Both the position numbers and the translations under genes were made by a program. Below, one piece after another: positions 51,387 to 60,905 of a DNA stretch of 64,000 nucleotides. Below the pieces are notes generated by a model. That model did no database searches. It was not told the origin of the DNA and was given only the letters and a program-made list of their open reading frames with translations. The stretch comes from Halorubrum sodomense. Lineage in GTDB: Archaea > Halobacteriota > Halobacteria > Halobacteriales > Haloferacaceae. Within the stretch, counting starts at the first letter, position 1. Each line of letters begins with the position of its first letter. Location of the stretch: assembly GCF_900111935.1 (NCBI RefSeq), contig NZ_FOYN01000001.1, positions 895,574 to 959,573 on the forward strand. The letters run 5' to 3'.

Positions 51387-54300
51387 CAGTTCGACCCCTC
51401 GTCGTCACCGGAGCCGGAGCGGAACCGCCCGCCGATGATCACCTGCGGGCGGTCGTCGTCCGGGGAGTTGTTCGCGCGGTACTCACGCACCAGCTGGATG
51501 GCGGCGTAGCCGCCGATGAGGACCACGATGAGGAACGCCTGCGAGTTCACCAGCGCGCTCAACAGGTCCGTCTCGCCGAGGCCTTGGAGTGCGACGACGC
51601 CGGCGACCGCGACGATAGCGATCCACCGCGCAGTCGTGAACTCGTCGGCCTCTCGGAGGAGGAACAGCGAGCCGACCGCGATGCCGGCGACGGCGATGAT
51701 CGCCCCCGCTTCCGAGCCGAGCGTGAACAGGCCGGCCTGTGCGGCCGCCACGGCGACCGCGGCGGCGACGGCGCCCGTGAGCAGTCGATTCTCCCCGACG
51801 CTCACCAGCGCGCTGCCGACGCCGGAGACGGCCGCCGACACGCCCGAGCCGATCGGCCCGCCGACCCGCGGGATATTCGAGATTAGGCCGTCGACGGCGC
51901 CGGCGATGTCGTCGACCGCGTCTCGCGAGCGAGCGGGTCGCGTCCCGGCGACGAACAGCATCCCCACGCTACCGAACAGCACGAGGAGCGTCGGGAGGTT
52001 TCCGGTCGTCACGGTCGCGAAGATACCCCCGCCGACCGTGTTCGGCGCGCTCACCGACGGCGCCTCGGTCGCTTCGATCGACACGAGGCCGACGTCGTCT
52101 CGGCTCACCTCGATCGCGGCCGGCTTTTTCGCGATCCCGAGCTGGTTACCCGCATCGTCCGTGACCGCGTACCAGGTGCCGTCAGTCCCCGCGACGTACT
52201 CGGCGGTCCACGCGTCGCCGACGACGCTCGCCGGCTCGACCACGAACTCGGGGTTCGACGCGTTCGCGCTCTCCGGCACGCGGACGCGCATACTGTTCCG
52301 CTCGGGCGTCACGCGGGCCGGGAGCGTGTTCAGTGTGAGCGCCGAGCCCGAGCTGGCGTTCGGCGCGTAGAAGCGCTGACTGCCGTCGCCGTAGAGTTCG
52401 ACGTAGTCGCTCTCGGCGGAGTAGCTCTCGTTCGTGGCGTAGTGAACGAGGTTACCCTGCGGCGTCGAGCTGACGCCGAGCGAGCTCGTCGAGTCCCACG
52501 ACTCGAGTCGGATGCGCGAGTTGAGGTCGAACCCGACCGGTGTCGCGCGGACGACGGAGATCTCCGCGTTCTCCGGCTTGAGTCGGGAGCCGACCGACCG
52601 CACTTCGACGGTCGTTCCCTTCGGGACCGGGTTTCCGGCGAGGTCCGAGACGGCGACGGTGAGCGTCGTCCCGGAGAGGTTCGACGCGGACTGCGGCACG
52701 CTCGACCAGGTGCCGGTCTCGTTCAGTCGGTACTCGAGCGACCGCATCGAGATGACGGTCCGAGCGTGCGGGATCGTCAGCACCGCGTCCGCTCGCTCCG
52801 TCGCGTACGTCTTCGAGATATTGTAGCGTTCGGAGAACGCCTCGCTCTCGTAGGTCACGGTGCGCGGCGATTCGATGTCGTGGCGGTACTCGAGTCCGAC
52901 CTGCGGCTCGGGACCGGCGCCGGTGTACGACCCGTCTCCGACGTACACGGTAACGTTGTTCGTCCCCTCGCGGAGCCACGATGCGTTTGCGTTCAGCGAG
53001 ACCGTCTCACCGTCAGCGAGGGTACCGCTGTAGGAGACGGTCTCACCGTTAACTTCCACGACGGGATCGCGCGTCTCGGTGACCTCGGTCCATGATGCCG
53101 CGACCTCGACTTCACCGACAGTCGACACGTCGAGCGTGTTGCTCCCGGTCGAGAGGTCGACCGACTCCGTGACCGTCTCGCCGTCGCTGAGGACGCCGGA
53201 GTGAGACACGGTTTGTCCGTCGACCGTGACCGACGGATCCTCTGTCGCCATGACCGCGGTCGCATCGATCGTCCACGACGGGAGCGGCCCGGCGGTCGTA
53301 GAGGCGTCGATCGAGTTACTCCCCGACGAGAGATCGCCGTTCGACGCCGAGAGCGTCGACGTCTGCCCGCTCGTGAGGATTCCGTTATATGCGACCTCGT
53401 CGGCCCCGTCCCCGTCGAGATCGAGGGCCGGATCTTCGGTTGCGGTCCGGTCCGTTTTTTCAACTGTAACATCTGTTTGACCGTTACTGGTAGAGATGTC
53501 GAGTGAAGACGCAGATGCTGGTATGTCGAGCGCATCCGATACGGTTTCACCCTCGCTTAACGACGACCACGAGACAGATTGACTACCTGTGCTTATAATC
53601 ACATCCGTCGTTCCAACATGGTTCGTCCTTATTTCTGGGTAAGAACTCTGTTGACCATCGTAATGGAAATAATTGGAACTGGCCTCAGTTCCCGAACCCA
53701 CCGTGTGTAGCAGTAGATTCGCAAAGTCTGATCCGCTGTATTCTGGAACAAATCCAAATGTGACTGTTTGGCCACCACCATTAAATTCGGAATCGAATTC
53801 AATCGTTTTTGTCCCGGTGCTGGTTATCTGAACGTTGCTTGCCACGAGCGTGCCTTCAGCGGATGTCGCGTCGGCAGTTTCTCCTTTAATCGCATACACG
53901 TCAATAGTCGTATCCGATCCACCATTAACTACGCCGACACCCAACTCTATGGAGGTTGTCGAATCCTTCACTCCCGGGACGGTAATGTCGCCAGGCGTGA
54001 CCGTCCCCTGTCCGTTATTGTAGAATAGGAAGCTGTCACTCGCAGCATATTCATTATCTGGATATGGATCATACTCAACAGTGCCGGGGGCTGCTGTCAC
54101 CGTGACACGCGGTTCCCCATTCGCAGGCCCTGTTGACTCGATATTCCCCGAAGTGAGTGAACGACTCGCCCCATCACCGAGACCAGTCCACGATTGATCG
54201 CCATTGCTCGTCGAGGTCGAGCCTTCAAGCGTCGCCGAGATATCCTCCGCCGGTTGGTTCCCGTCGACTGTCACGGTCCCGTCGCCGCTCCCCGAGCCGG

Positions 54301-55060
54301 ACCATGACGAGCTTGTCTCGGCACCGGTGAGCGTCACCTCCTCGCTCCGCGGCGGAGCGGTCCCGCCGACATTCGCGGTTAGACTCTCCCCATTCGTGCG
54401 GACTGCCGAAGTCGAGTCGATCGCGGTGTTCTCTACGCCCGTCAAATTGATCGAGACGTTCTCGACCTGGTCCATCGACGAGAGCTGGTAGGAGTGACGC
54501 GTCCCGTCGATCGCCGGCGTGTCACGAATCACGAGCTCGCCGCCGAACGTGATCGTATTCGTCGAGAAGCCGCGCACCCAGAACGCGGCGGATTCGCCGC
54601 GAACGCGAACCGTCTCAGTGTAGGTTCCGCCGTCCTCGTGGGCGACTCTCGCGACCTCCGGCACCTCGCCGTACGCCTGTTTGAACCACTGGGTCGGAAC
54701 CGACACCCAGCGACCCTCGTGCGTCCGCTCGTCGGTGAGGTTCAGCGCGGGCTCGCCGTTGACGGTCGTCGCTTCGACGCGCATCGTTTGCGCGCCGGCC
54801 GACGCTTGAACAGTCGGCCCACTATCGTCGGTGTGCGACCTCGGAACTACGTTCAGCGTCCCGAGCGTGTCGCGATCGACCGTGTTGACTTCCTGGATCG
54901 GATCCGTTTCCGGCGTCGTGATCGTGCCGTTGTTCGGTTCGACTTCGGGTTCGTCCGACGGTGCGAGCAGCATCGGCGCGGCCGCCGCTGCGAGCACGAC
55001 GACGCCGATGAGTCCAACTACTTTCAGTTGCTCGTCGTCGAGCATCTCGCCGATATTCAT
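51386..55060 (-). CDS. 1224-residue surface protein with tandem beta repeats and multi-TM C-terminus
   Basis: Start set at 55060 because GGAGGTCGGC lies just upstream and inside the longer reading. TM1 at about 14-33 (VVGLIGVVVLAAAAAPMLLA), then a roughly 950-residue Ser/Thr/Asn-rich extracellular part with many N-glycosylation sites. At about 540, 604 and 660 three units repeat the pattern EDPxVxVDGxxVxxSGxLxxGETV, and at about 490 there is a partial one. The C-terminus (about 1015-1200) has five or six TM helices and a basic-acidic tail. Probable spike or adhesin. Single-TM spikes are the norm in pleomorphic viruses, so the multi-TM end is unusual. Confidence 0.8.
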   Translation of the reverse strand: MNIGEMLDDEQLKVVGLIGVVVLAAAAAPMLLAPSDEPEVEPNNGTITTPETDPIQEVNTVDRDTLGTLNVVPRSHTDDSGPTVQASAGAQTMRVEATTVNGEPALNLTDERTHEGRWVSVPTQWFKQAYGEVPEVARVAHEDGGTYTETVRVRGESAAFWVRGFSTNTITFGGELVIRDTPAIDGTRHSYQLSSMDQVENVSINLTGVENTAIDSTSAVRTNGESLTANVGGTAPPRSEEVTLTGAETSSSWSGSGSGDGTVTVDGNQPAEDISATLEGSTSTSNGDQSWTGLGDGASRSLTSGNIESTGPANGEPRVTVTAAPGTVEYDPYPDNEYAASDSFLFYNNGQGTVTPGDITVPGVKDSTTSIELGVGVVNGGSDTTIDVYAIKGETADATSAEGTLVASNVQITSTGTKTIEFDSEFNGGGQTVTFGFVPEYSGSDFANLLLHTVGSGTEASSNYFHYDGQQSSYPEIRTNHVGTTDVIISTGSQSVSWSSLSEGETVSDALDIPASASSLDISTSNGQTDVTVEKTDRTATEDPALDLDGDGADEVAYNGILTSGQTSTLSASNGDLSSGSNSIDASTTAGPLPSWTIDATAVMATEDPSVTVDGQTVSHSGVLSDGETVTESVDLSTGSNTLDVSTVGEVEVAASWTEVTETRDPVVEVNGETVSYSGTLADGETVSLNANASWLREGTNNVTVYVGDGSYTGAGPEPQVGLEYRHDIESPRTVTYESEAFSERYNISKTYATERADAVLTIPHARTVISMRSLEYRLNETGTWSSVPQSASNLSGTTLTVAVSDLAGNPVPKGTTVEVRSVGSRLKPENAEISVVRATPVGFDLNSRIRLESWDSTSSLGVSSTPQGNLVHYATNESYSAESDYVELYGDGSQRFYAPNASSGSALTLNTLPARVTPERNSMRVRVPESANASNPEFVVEPASVVGDAWTAEYVAGTDGTWYAVTDDAGNQLGIAKKPAAIEVSRDDVGLVSIEATEAPSVSAPNTVGGGIFATVTTGNLPTLLVLFGSVGMLFVAGTRPARSRDAVDDIAGAVDGLISNIPRVGGPIGSGVSAAVSGVGSALVSVGENRLLTGAVAAAVAVAAAQAGLFTLGSEAGAIIAVAGIAVGSLFLLREADEFTTARWIAIVAVAGVVALQGLGETDLLSALVNSQAFLIVVLIGGYAAIQLVREYRANNSPDDDRPQVIIGGRFRSGSGDDEGSN

Positions 55061-55166
55061 GCCGACCTCCATCGCGTGGGGATAAGGGGGGTAGGCGTAC
55101 GCGCGAGCGCGTAGTGTCGCCTGCCGGCCGGTTCGCCTCGATTTCGCGGAGTGATTGAATCTAGTT

Positions 55167-56576
55167 TCATTTGGCGCTCACCCTCCGAACTTCCGGCGAG
55201 ATGATCCGGAGCTTCCCCGGAACCTTGTATCGACGAGGGAGATCGTCCCAGCCGAACTCGGTGTACTGACCCGACGTCCAGAACAGGCCGCGACCGAGCT
55301 TCCAGTCCGAGGTCATTTCCGTGTTCATCGGCGGCCGAACGCCGATGATCTCGTCGCTACCGGTGGGATTGTCGGTGCCGGAGAGGGTGACTCCCCAGCG
55401 CATCTTCTTGCGGATCATCCAGGAGATCTCCCTCGGCTTCTGGGTCAGCAGCACGAACGACAGCCCGTTCCGGCGGAAGTCGACGTACTGCTGACTGACG
55501 GCGTCGATTTTCGTCGAGAGACCTCCGTTATCGTTCGATGCGTGATGTTTGAACAGGTTGCTCGCCTCGTCGCAGACCCACGTCGTCCGCATCGAGCGCT
55601 TCTCGTTGACGTTGTGATGAACAAGCCAGCTGAACCACCAGTGGCTCGTCGGCGTCGTCTCCTTCTCGTCGAGCTCGGGGTCGTGTCGGGCCCGGTCGGC
55701 TTCCCAGACGCTCGTGTACTCGAGGGCCGGACACTCCGACGCCTCCTGAGTGATCCGCTCGCACCCCCGGAACTTCGGGTCTGGATAGACGACGTGAAAG
55801 GCTCCCGACATGAGGACGTTGTTGTTCAGGTCGTCTAGGTCCTCGTAGCGCTCTACCCGCCAGACGATGTCCTCGAGGTCGACTTCGATCGGCTCGAAGT
55901 CGGACTCGACGGAGCCAGACCCGTCTTCTGGCGGCGCGAGTCGGACGGTGTACTCGACGCCCTCCGGCAGGCAGACGATAGCCCACGGCGCGAATGGGAG
56001 CCACTCGGTCCGCTGCGGCGTCCCGCGCCACACGACCGCCTCGCCGTTGACTTCCATCCACCGCGCGATGAACGTCGAGACGCTCGTGGTCTTCCCGCGC
56101 CCCATCGGCCCGTGGATCAACGCGTCCGAGCCGCCGGTCGTCTCGAGGTCGCTGTCGTCGACGGACGTGTCCGGGTCGACCAGGTACTCGAACACCCCTT
56201 TGCGGGCGTCGCAGAGGCCGCTGAAGTCCTCGAAGTCGAGCCGGAACCCGTCCATATCCGACGTGTGGATAATCGCGTCGAGCATGGCTCGCGGGTGCCG
56301 GATCGCGCTGTGTGGCGGCGTCCCTTCGACGGGGTCCGCCGTCCGCTCCAACCGGTCGAGGAGCTTCGGGAACGGCGTCATTTCCATGTGCCGAACGAGG
56401 TTCTCACCGATGCTATGCCGCCGTCTGTCGTTTTTGACCTCTCGCGTCTTCTCGATGTTCGACGCCTCGAGGCCAGATAGCCACTCGTACAGGTACTCCG
56501 GGTCCTGGACGACGTCGAGCATCGAGTCGGTGGAGGTCACCGGGATGCCATCCGGAATGTTGGTTGAGTTACTCAC
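55167..56576 (-). CDS. P-loop ATPase of the structural module
   Basis: 469 residues from GTG at 56576, which overlaps the upstream stop by 4 bp and has AGGAGGG nearby. Walker A is HGPMGRGKTTSVS (about residue 157), Walker B-like TTWVCDEASN (about 345) and then SFVLLTQKPREIS, a sensor-type strand. The layout matches HerA/FtsK-like or pleolipovirus-type ATPases that drive DNA packaging or envelope assembly. It sits directly before the surface-protein gene. Confidence 0.8.
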   Translation of the reverse strand: MSNSTNIPDGIPVTSTDSMLDVVQDPEYLYEWLSGLEASNIEKTREVKNDRRRHSIGENLVRHMEMTPFPKLLDRLERTADPVEGTPPHSAIRHPRAMLDAIIHTSDMDGFRLDFEDFSGLCDARKGVFEYLVDPDTSVDDSDLETTGGSDALIHGPMGRGKTTSVSTFIARWMEVNGEAVVWRGTPQRTEWLPFAPWAIVCLPEGVEYTVRLAPPEDGSGSVESDFEPIEVDLEDIVWRVERYEDLDDLNNNVLMSGAFHVVYPDPKFRGCERITQEASECPALEYTSVWEADRARHDPELDEKETTPTSHWWFSWLVHHNVNEKRSMRTTWVCDEASNLFKHHASNDNGGLSTKIDAVSQQYVDFRRNGLSFVLLTQKPREISWMIRKKMRWGVTLSGTDNPTGSDEIIGVRPPMNTEMTSDWKLGRGLFWTSGQYTEFGWDDLPRRYKVPGKLRIISPEVRRVSAK

Positions 56577-57343
56577 GATAGGTTCCCTCCTGAGGAGGAT
56601 TCGACCGTCCCGCTCGCCAGCTCCTCGGCGTTCGAGGAGGCCGTGCGGAGCGCACTGTTCCACGCGGGGAGGACATCCTCGGCGAGCATCGAGTCGAGTA
56701 CCGTCGTCTGCTCGTTCGCGAGGGCGGTCCACCATTGACTCATCGGGTTACAGACCCGCGACGTGAAGTCGCGCGGGAGGTGTCCCGAGGCCGCGTACGC
56801 GACCTCGTCCGCCCACTCGACCGCGTCCGCCTGCGATTGTACTCCGCTCTCGCCGAACGGCTCTCGCAGCGCCTGGTGCTGGTCGACGACGCGCTGGTGG
56901 AGCCGCGGCCGCATCGCGATGAACCGCTGGCGGTCCACGTGTCGCACGCCGTCCTGTTCGTCGGTGAAGTCGTTCGACTGCGCGCGGATGACGTCGACCG
57001 CCTTCTGAAACGCCGGCGAGAGCACGTCCTGAATGATGCGCGTCCGCTCAGTCCGCGCCTCGGACGGCGACGGCGCCGTGTCGCCACACAGCCGCTCCCG
57101 CTTCGCGTGCGAGTCGAGACACGCCGCGACGGTCCACTGGTCGTTTATGAGGTCGGAGAACCAGCTGTCAGGGACGCGTCCGACCGAGATCGCGGCCGCG
57201 ACGTGCGACCACACGAGCAGCTCGTGTCGAGTGCGGAACCCCGCTCGGAGTCGCGACCGCATGTCGCGTTGCTGGGCTCGGAGCGTCGGGAGCGCGGGGA
57301 CGTGTGCCTTCTCCGCGCTCCGCGCGTCGTCTTCTCGAGCCAT
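56573..57343 (-). CDS. element protein of unknown function, upstream of ATPase
   Basis: 256 residues from MAREDDARSAEKAHVPALPT; a start at 57412 overlapping the previous gene is also possible. Soluble, helical, Arg/Asp-rich, with SWFSDLINDQWTVAACLDSH and a Gln/Arg-rich middle. Coupled to the ATPase by a 4-bp overlap, so a partner of it is likely. Confidence 0.65.
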   Translation of the reverse strand: MAREDDARSAEKAHVPALPTLRAQQRDMRSRLRAGFRTRHELLVWSHVAAAISVGRVPDSWFSDLINDQWTVAACLDSHAKRERLCGDTAPSPSEARTERTRIIQDVLSPAFQKAVDVIRAQSNDFTDEQDGVRHVDRQRFIAMRPRLHQRVVDQHQALREPFGESGVQSQADAVEWADEVAYAASGHLPRDFTSRVCNPMSQWWTALANEQTTVLDSMLAEDVLPAWNSALRTASSNAEELASGTVESSSGGNLS

Positions 57344-57383
57344 CGAGATGATCGACCCGAGCGGGTCCGGGGAACTCGCGGAG

Positions 57384-59225
57384 CTAATCGTCCGCCACCC
57401 CCGATTCGACATCGTTGTCGAAGTCCCACGGCGCCGCCGAGTCACCGTCGCCGTCGTCCGAGTCCGACCCCGACGACGCGTCGACGTCGTCGGCCATGTC
57501 CGTGCCGAACATGTCGTCCATCTTCTCGGCCATCTCCTTTCGCAGGGTCTGAACCGTGGACTGAGCGCGGTCGAGTGCCTGCCAGTCCATGTCCTGAATC
57601 TGCTTGTGGAGGTCCTCGAACGTCCGCCGGGCGACGTACTCCTGCCGCTCGGTCGCGACGGTCGCGCGAACGTCCGAGTAGTGGTACGGCGCCGGCTCGA
57701 CGGCCATGTGACCGTCGACGGCCACGGTCCCGGCGATGAGTAGCGGGACGGCCGCGATCGCGACGCCGACCAGCTGCGCGCCGAAGATCGCCATGCCGCC
57801 CAAGTACCCCATCACGCCGCCGCCGACGGCGACGGCGAGGAACGACCAGTTGAGCCGCTTCGAGAGGTTCGACAGGCTCGCTTCAATCGCGCCGGGGAGC
57901 GCGCCGATGCCGTCACCCTCCGGCGGCTCCGTCAGCTCCGACTCGTCGACGTCCACGGTCAGCGACGGCGCGAACGAGAGGGTCGCCGGCGAGTGCGTAA
58001 GTACCTCGTCGCTGGTCGGGTCCACCTCGTACATCCGGTCGAGGTCGGAGTCGGCGTCGCCCTCGTCGACGGTCGTGAGGTCGCTTCGAGGCACGGCTGC
58101 CGGGTCGGCCCAGTACCGGGCGATCATCGGCAGGATGCCCTTCGCGGGCGCATAGAGCGTCCCGCCACGACTGACCACGGTCTTGATTCGGTTCGGAACG
58201 AGCCGGCTCGAGGCCGCCTCGTCGCCGGTCGGCGTGATCGCGTCGTCGTCGAGGCGCCGCTTGAAGAACCCCGCTTTCTCGGCGTCAGCGTCACGGAGCC
58301 CCAGCATCAGGATAAGCCCGATGAGACCGACGACGAGCCCGACGACGAACGGCGCGTTCGACAGCACCGCGGCGGTCGCGAACGTCGCGAACCCGGCGGT
58401 CCCGATGAATATCACCCCGGAGAGGATGACCCAGAACCCGAGGCTCTTCTGTGCGCCGATGACGATCCGGTTGAACACGTGGTCCGCGACCTGCCGGCTA
58501 ACGAACAGCGAGATCAACGCGGGCAGGAGGATAATGACACCGGCCCATCGGAACAGGTCGCCCTCCGAATCGACGCTAAACGCCGGCGACTGCGCGAGCG
58601 GGTTGCTCTGGTGCTCGAACCGCCAGCGCGCTCCCTCGACGAGCTCGCCGTCGCGCTCGAGCCACATCGTGACCTGTTTGGTCTCGTCAAAGTGCGGGTG
58701 AAGCGCGATCTGCGACGCGTCGCGGCCTTTCTGGACGTTGATGTTAACACGCTGTATCTCCTGATTCGCCGCGTACGTCCGCTGTCGGCCGCTCGGTCCG
58801 GTCGTCGTCGCCTCGTTCCAATAGACGAGGACGACCTCGTACTCGCCCACAGCGTCGACGTACGCGCTCGTCTCGAACGTGAGTGTGTTCGTGCTCACCC
58901 GCGTCGACGGCGTCAGCGGCTTCGGCTGCGAGTTGATGAGCGACAGCGTCTGATATTTGACGAACGCGCCGCCTGTCCCGAGACTTCGCTCGGATTTGAT
59001 CGTCACGGCCTCGGCGGTGCTCGGTGGGCGCGTCCCGCTGCGCCGCAGCTCCTCGATGTCGAACGGCCCCGGCTGTTCCCACGTCGCGTTCGCGCCGGTT
59101 TGCGCGGGTCCTGGAGCCTCCACGGCCGCCGTAGCGTCCGTCTGAGTACCCACGGCGGCAGCGGCCGGCACGAGCGCACTCGCGACGAGAAACGCGGCGG
59201 CCATGACGACCCAGCCGCGCCTCAT
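57384..59225 (-). CDS. 613-residue secreted/membrane structural protein
   Basis: Signal peptide MRRGWVVMAAAFLVASALVP, then an extracellular beta-rich domain (about 30-220) and about four TM helices (WAGVIILLPALISLFVSR, WVILSGVIFIGTAGFATFAT, and so on). Next a long cytoplasmic region (SDLDRMYEVDPTSDE), two more TM helices near 470-520 (GGGVMGYLGGMAIFGAQLVG) and an acidic coiled-coil tail. It could form the envelope scaffold or connect the outside to the ATPase. Start overlaps the previous stop by 4 bp. Confidence 0.7.
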   Translation of the reverse strand: MRRGWVVMAAAFLVASALVPAAAAVGTQTDATAAVEAPGPAQTGANATWEQPGPFDIEELRRSGTRPPSTAEAVTIKSERSLGTGGAFVKYQTLSLINSQPKPLTPSTRVSTNTLTFETSAYVDAVGEYEVVLVYWNEATTTGPSGRQRTYAANQEIQRVNINVQKGRDASQIALHPHFDETKQVTMWLERDGELVEGARWRFEHQSNPLAQSPAFSVDSEGDLFRWAGVIILLPALISLFVSRQVADHVFNRIVIGAQKSLGFWVILSGVIFIGTAGFATFATAAVLSNAPFVVGLVVGLIGLILMLGLRDADAEKAGFFKRRLDDDAITPTGDEAASSRLVPNRIKTVVSRGGTLYAPAKGILPMIARYWADPAAVPRSDLTTVDEGDADSDLDRMYEVDPTSDEVLTHSPATLSFAPSLTVDVDESELTEPPEGDGIGALPGAIEASLSNLSKRLNWSFLAVAVGGGVMGYLGGMAIFGAQLVGVAIAAVPLLIAGTVAVDGHMAVEPAPYHYSDVRATVATERQEYVARRTFEDLHKQIQDMDWQALDRAQSTVQTLRKEMAEKMDDMFGTDMADDVDASSGSDSDDGDGDSAAPWDFDNDVESGVADD

Positions 59226-59455
59226 CGCTCCCCCTCAACGACGTCGACTGCGGTCCGGAACTCGATGGATTCGTACCGGAACCGCAAGAACGCCCATATC
59301 AGGCAGTAGCCGAGCATGAACCCGGCGTACCCGGTAGTGAGCGTTTTCTCAAACCCACCGCCGGCTGTGATGAGTATCAGACCGAGTGCGAGCAGCATAC
59401 ACATCGCCCACCCCGCCAGGTGTACACCCCGTAGCGGTGGGAATAGGCTGCTCAT
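59222..59455 (-). CDS. two-TM small membrane protein
   Basis: 77 residues: LAGWAMCMLLALGLILITAG and TGYAGFMLGYCLIWAFLRF are the TM helices, ending with a short acidic tail. Overlaps both neighbours by 4 bp. Confidence 0.6.
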   Translation of the reverse strand: MSSLFPPLRGVHLAGWAMCMLLALGLILITAGGGFEKTLTTGYAGFMLGYCLIWAFLRFRYESIEFRTAVDVVEGER

Positions 59456-59877
59456 GCGCTCACCTCGTCGTGGTCCTGGTCACCTCCGTCCGCGACCACC
59501 GACTTCGGCTGCCGGTCGCAATTCGCCTGGCGTTCGAGCTCCTCGAGGCCAACCGGCCGGAACCGCTCGTCGACGCGATCGTCGATCGGCGGCGCCGCTT
59601 CGAGTTCGTCGAGGCGCTCCCCACAGGTCGAGCAGTAGCGCTGCGACATCACGTCCACCCGCGAGTTACAATTGGGACATGCGTCGGCCGGAAGGGCCTC
59701 GTCTCGCAGGTAGAACAGCGACACTCCGGTGAGAATACCGGCGAGGACGACGCTGTTGGCGTCGGCGAAGAAGCCAAGCGCGGTCACTCCTGCGGCCCCA
59801 GCGTAGAGCGCGAGAGCCGCGCCTCGCGGCGCGTCGAGGAACCACTGCCGAATCGTCCGACGAGTGGAGAGTTTCAT
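59452..59877 (-). CDS. membrane protein with cytoplasmic zinc ribbon
   Basis: 141 residues. Two TM helices (ALALYAGAAGVTALGFFADA, SVVLAGILTGVSLFYL) followed by a zinc ribbon CPNCNSRVDVMSQRYCSTCG and a Glu-rich tail. Suggests a membrane-anchored adaptor that binds nucleic acid or protein inside the particle. Confidence 0.65.
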   Translation of the reverse strand: MKLSTRRTIRQWFLDAPRGAALALYAGAAGVTALGFFADANSVVLAGILTGVSLFYLRDEALPADACPNCNSRVDVMSQRYCSTCGERLDELEAAPPIDDRVDERFRPVGLEELERQANCDRQPKSVVADGGDQDHDEVSA

Positions 59878-60188
59878 TCGCTCACCTCGCTGCTGTTCTC
59901 AGTGCTGCCGCCGTCCGCGACAGTCACCGGACTCGGCGTTCTAGTCGCCGGCTCAGCGGGCGAGTCCATCTTCCACGCGATCAGAAACGCGTGGTAAAAG
60001 GCGACCAGACTCGCGGCGACCAGGAGAAGCGCCGCTCCCTTCCCCATCGCGGTCGCCTGATACGCTGCCGACAGCGATTGTCCGGCGGCGGAAACACCCA
60101 TCAGTCCGAGGCCGACCTGCGACAGCCAGTTCTTCACGAGTCCGGACGGTAGCAGGGCCGACGGACTACTGAGGCGCGGAATCGACAT
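59874..60188 (-). CDS. two-TM small membrane protein
   Basis: 104 residues with TM helices at VKNWLSQVGLGLMGVSAAGQ and GKGAALLLVAASLVAFYHAF and a Pro/Thr/Ser-rich tail. Stop overlaps the next gene by 4 bp. Confidence 0.6.
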   Translation of the reverse strand: MSIPRLSSPSALLPSGLVKNWLSQVGLGLMGVSAAGQSLSAAYQATAMGKGAALLLVAASLVAFYHAFLIAWKMDSPAEPATRTPSPVTVADGGSTENSSEVSE

Positions 60189-60565
60189 CAGTCGTCATCC
60201 TCCTCCGTGGCGAGCGTCGAGGCGCCCGCCCAGGCGAGAACCGCGACGACGCCGATCGCCGCCAGCTCCCCGCCAGTCAGTTGGAACCCCAGCGCGTCGA
60301 GCGCGACCACGCCGGTCGCACCGCCGATAAACCCGGACAGCGCTGTCGCCCCGATCTCCCAGACCGCCGGCCCGAACCACAGCCCGCCGACGAGCCCGCC
60401 GGCGCCGAGGACTCGGTCGGTCGTCGCTGCCCCGCGGAGCTTCCGGCCCGCCTTCTTCGGGTACATGAAGACGTACGCGAAGAGGTCGGTGTACTCCCCG
60501 AGAACGTACGCGAACCCCGCGATAACTATCCAGCCGAGAATCGCCTCGATACTCATCGCAGGCAT
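60188..60565 (-). CDS. three- to four-TM membrane protein
   Basis: 125 residues from MPAMSIEAILGWIVIAGFAY; GGAGG lies 8 bases before the first ATG. The middle KKAGRKLRGAATTDRVLGAG is a basic loop and GELAAIGVVAVLAWAGASTL the last TM, with an acidic end. Shares a base with the next gene. Confidence 0.6.
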   Translation of the reverse strand: MPAMSIEAILGWIVIAGFAYVLGEYTDLFAYVFMYPKKAGRKLRGAATTDRVLGAGGLVGGLWFGPAVWEIGATALSGFIGGATGVVALDALGFQLTGGELAAIGVVAVLAWAGASTLATEEDDD

Positions 60566-60624
60566 CTACGCTCCCTCCGTTCGCCGCACTGTTCGATCGT
60601 CGATCGTCGTTCCGTGAGTGTGTT

Positions 60625-60903
60625 TCATGAATCGTCGAGTGAATCTTCGAGGTCGTCTCCAGCGTCCAGGACAAGCTTCGCGAGCAGGATGACGCCCGTC
60701 AAAAGGAGCGCCTGCGTCGCCCACTTCTCCGGGATCGCGAGCTTTTCGCTGACCGTGACACCGATAGATGAGATGAGGAACAACTGGTTGACGTTCCCCC
60801 ACAGCCACAACGCGAGTCCGTCGACGAACGGGACGTTGAACACCGCCGCGACGGTCGCGAACAGGCCGCTTACTATCGCTGCCGGGCTTTTGAGTTGTGA
60901 CAT
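60625..60903 (-). CDS. small multi-TM membrane protein
   Basis: 92 residues: MSQLKSPAAIVSGLFATVAA, DGLALWLWGNVNQLFLISSI and ALLLTGVILLAKLVLDAGDD, three likely TM helices with acidic end. It lies 2 bp after the next gene of the operon. Confidence 0.6.
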   Translation of the reverse strand: MSQLKSPAAIVSGLFATVAAVFNVPFVDGLALWLWGNVNQLFLISSIGVTVSEKLAIPEKWATQALLLTGVILLAKLVLDAGDDLEDSLDDS

Positions 60904-60905
60904 GG

